A stretch of 6,020 nucleotides of DNA from contig CANKXQ010000086.1 of assembly GCA_947487745.1 (NCBI GenBank), positions 1 through 6,020 of the forward strand, given 5' to 3'. The DNA comes from Spartobacteria bacterium (lineage in GTDB: Bacteria > Verrucomicrobiota > Verrucomicrobiia > Chthoniobacterales > Terrimicrobiaceae). The position numbers and the translations under genes are program-made. The stretch's first letter is position 1, and the number at the start of each line of letters is the position of its first letter. Of the stretch, positions 5,279-6,020 are shown piece by piece. The notes beneath the pieces are model-generated. The model worked only from the letters and a program-made list of their open reading frames with translations. It made no database searches and was not told the DNA's origin.

Positions 5279-6020
5279 TCAAACAGGATTCGAGCCTGTG
5301 ACCATTTGCAGGATGGAGGCGGTGTTGATGGACTTTGCCTTTTCCTGAATTTGCGGGAGGTAGCGGGTGTGCATGTCGCGGGCCTGTGATTGCAGGCTGG
5401 TGAAGAGTCCGCGTGCCGATGCGGTATCCAAGCGGCGGCCGCCCTGGTAATAACGCTCCGCCAATTGGCCGAGGGCGTAGGTGGAAGCGAAGGAGAAGGC
5501 CGAGCCGGTGATCTGGTCGGCGGCTTTGCCAGCGAGCTTGCCTGCGACTTTTTTTCCGATTCCGCGCATGAGTTTTCTGGCGAAACCCTCGACCACCTGC
5601 GAGCCCAAGCCGACGCCTGCGACGGCGAGGAATTCCTTGATGCTGGAGCGGTCGAGCTCGACTCCGTGGGAGCGACCGATGCCGTGAACCATTTTCATTT
5701 GCAGCGGAATGATCGCCATCGTGGCCAGGGTGTCCGGAAGGAGTTCGAGGGCACCGTTCAGAATCGCGTATTTGAGAATTGTGCCGCTGTTATCGACAGC
5801 GGATGGCGCAGGTGCTGCGGGAGCAACAGGGACGATTTGATAGTCAGGAAGCCCAGCTGTTTCTTTCGAAGCGTCGCCGGGATTGATGCCCAGGTGGCCT
5901 TGCAACTCTTGGAGAAACTTTTTTTCGCCATCAGAGAGGGAACCGTCCGACTCACAAACGCCAAGAGCCATTTCATAAGCGAGGAGGCGCTCGTTGGGAT
6001 TTGCCAATGCAGCAACGATG
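5279..6020 (-). CDS. TerB-like/DUF697-like protein, C-terminal part (5' end beyond right edge)
   Basis: The reading frame is open to the window edge, so the visible 246 residues are treated as the C-terminal part of a longer protein. An in-frame TTG at 6007 could be taken as a start, but it would cut into what looks like a helix. Visible residues 1-45 (ERLLAYEMALGVCESDGSLS then DGEKKFLQEL) resemble a TerB-type helical domain with its acidic DG and E positions. A Pro/Ala-rich linker (about 62-74) follows. Residues about 80-195 (ILKYAILNGALELLPDTLAT, then IIPLQMKMVHGIGRSHG, then a Gly/Ala-rich amphipathic stretch with GIGKKVAGKLAGKAADQITG) resemble the DUF697/YcjF-type family, often found with membranes or GTPases. 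No function is established for this combination, and I assign none. The gene converges on queA. The last residues, VTGSNPV, coincide with a tRNA T-arm-like sequence, so the true C-terminus may have been replaced or extended. Confidence 0.8.
   Translation of the reverse strand, partial: IVAALANPNERLLAYEMALGVCESDGSLSDGEKKFLQELQGHLGINPGDASKETAGLPDYQIVPVAPAAPAPSAVDNSGTILKYAILNGALELLPDTLATMAIIPLQMKMVHGIGRSHGVELDRSSIKEFLAVAGVGLGSQVVEGFARKLMRGIGKKVAGKLAGKAADQITGSAFSFASTYALGQLAERYYQGGRRLDTASARGLFTSLQSQARDMHTRYLPQIQEKAKSINTASILQMVTGSNPV
5283..5303 (-). other. tRNA T-arm-like sequence at the end of the DUF697-like gene
   Basis: Read on the minus strand, GGTC (5303-5300) is followed by ACAGG, a seven-base loop CTCGAAT and CCTGT (5299-5283). 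This matches the variable loop/T-arm of a tRNA except that loop position 54 is C instead of T. The stem is a perfect five pairs. I could not fold an anticodon arm, D-arm or acceptor stem around it, so it is not a complete tRNA gene. It may be a tRNA 3' fragment, such as a relic of integration at a tRNA gene, or chance similarity. Confidence 0.35.

Noticed and set aside
5279..5345. A complete tRNA gene on the minus strand
   Set aside because: Only the T-arm-like part folds. The upstream bases give no five-pair anticodon stem in the right place, no D-arm and no matching acceptor stem or CCA.
6005..6007. TTG as the true start of the TerB/DUF697-like gene
   Set aside because: The frame stays open to the edge and the residues before it (IVAA) read like part of a helix, so the gene most likely begins to the right of the window.

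Overview
The window holds five protein-coding regions on a background of roughly 55-60 % GC (judged by eye). Two of them run off the ends. The gene types and protein style suggest a Gram-negative, soil- or water-type bacterium. My best guess is Verrucomicrobiota, or another member of the PVC group. This rests on the look of the GH/GT2 fusion protein and on the absence of clear Shine-Dalgarno sequences, and I hold it only moderately because no rRNA or marker gene is present.

Layout, left to right. (1) On the minus strand, positions 1-568 carry the N-terminal 189 codons of the disaggregase ClpB; the rest lies to the left. (2) A short divergent intergenic region of 77 bases follows. (3) yggS, a PLP-binding homeostasis protein, lies on the plus strand at 646-1344. 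(4) About 370 bases have no convincing gene but hold small inverted repeats. (5) Positions 1716-4208 encode an 830-residue protein. It joins a clan GH-A glycoside-hydrolase-like TIM barrel to a family 2 glycosyltransferase and a membrane-attached C-terminal part. (6) queA, for the queuosine tRNA modification, follows after only 3 bases and is probably co-transcribed. (7) A good bidirectional terminator hairpin sits at 5205-5232, where transcription from the two strands converges. (8) On the minus strand, positions 5279-6020 hold the C-terminal part of a TerB-like plus DUF697-like protein whose start lies to the right of the window. Its last codons coincide with a tRNA T-arm-like sequence.

clpB, yggS and queA are housekeeping genes for protein quality control, PLP homeostasis and tRNA modification, and they do not form one pathway. 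The item most worth attention is the GH-GT2 fusion. It keeps a full set of clan GH-A active-site residues in front of an apparently intact GT2 domain. No membrane segment precedes or separates the two domains, so both probably face the cytoplasm. This suggests a self-contained synthase with trimming or transfer activity for a cell-surface or lipid-linked glycan. I saw no CRISPR array, insertion sequence, complete tRNA or rRNA gene, or phage gene.
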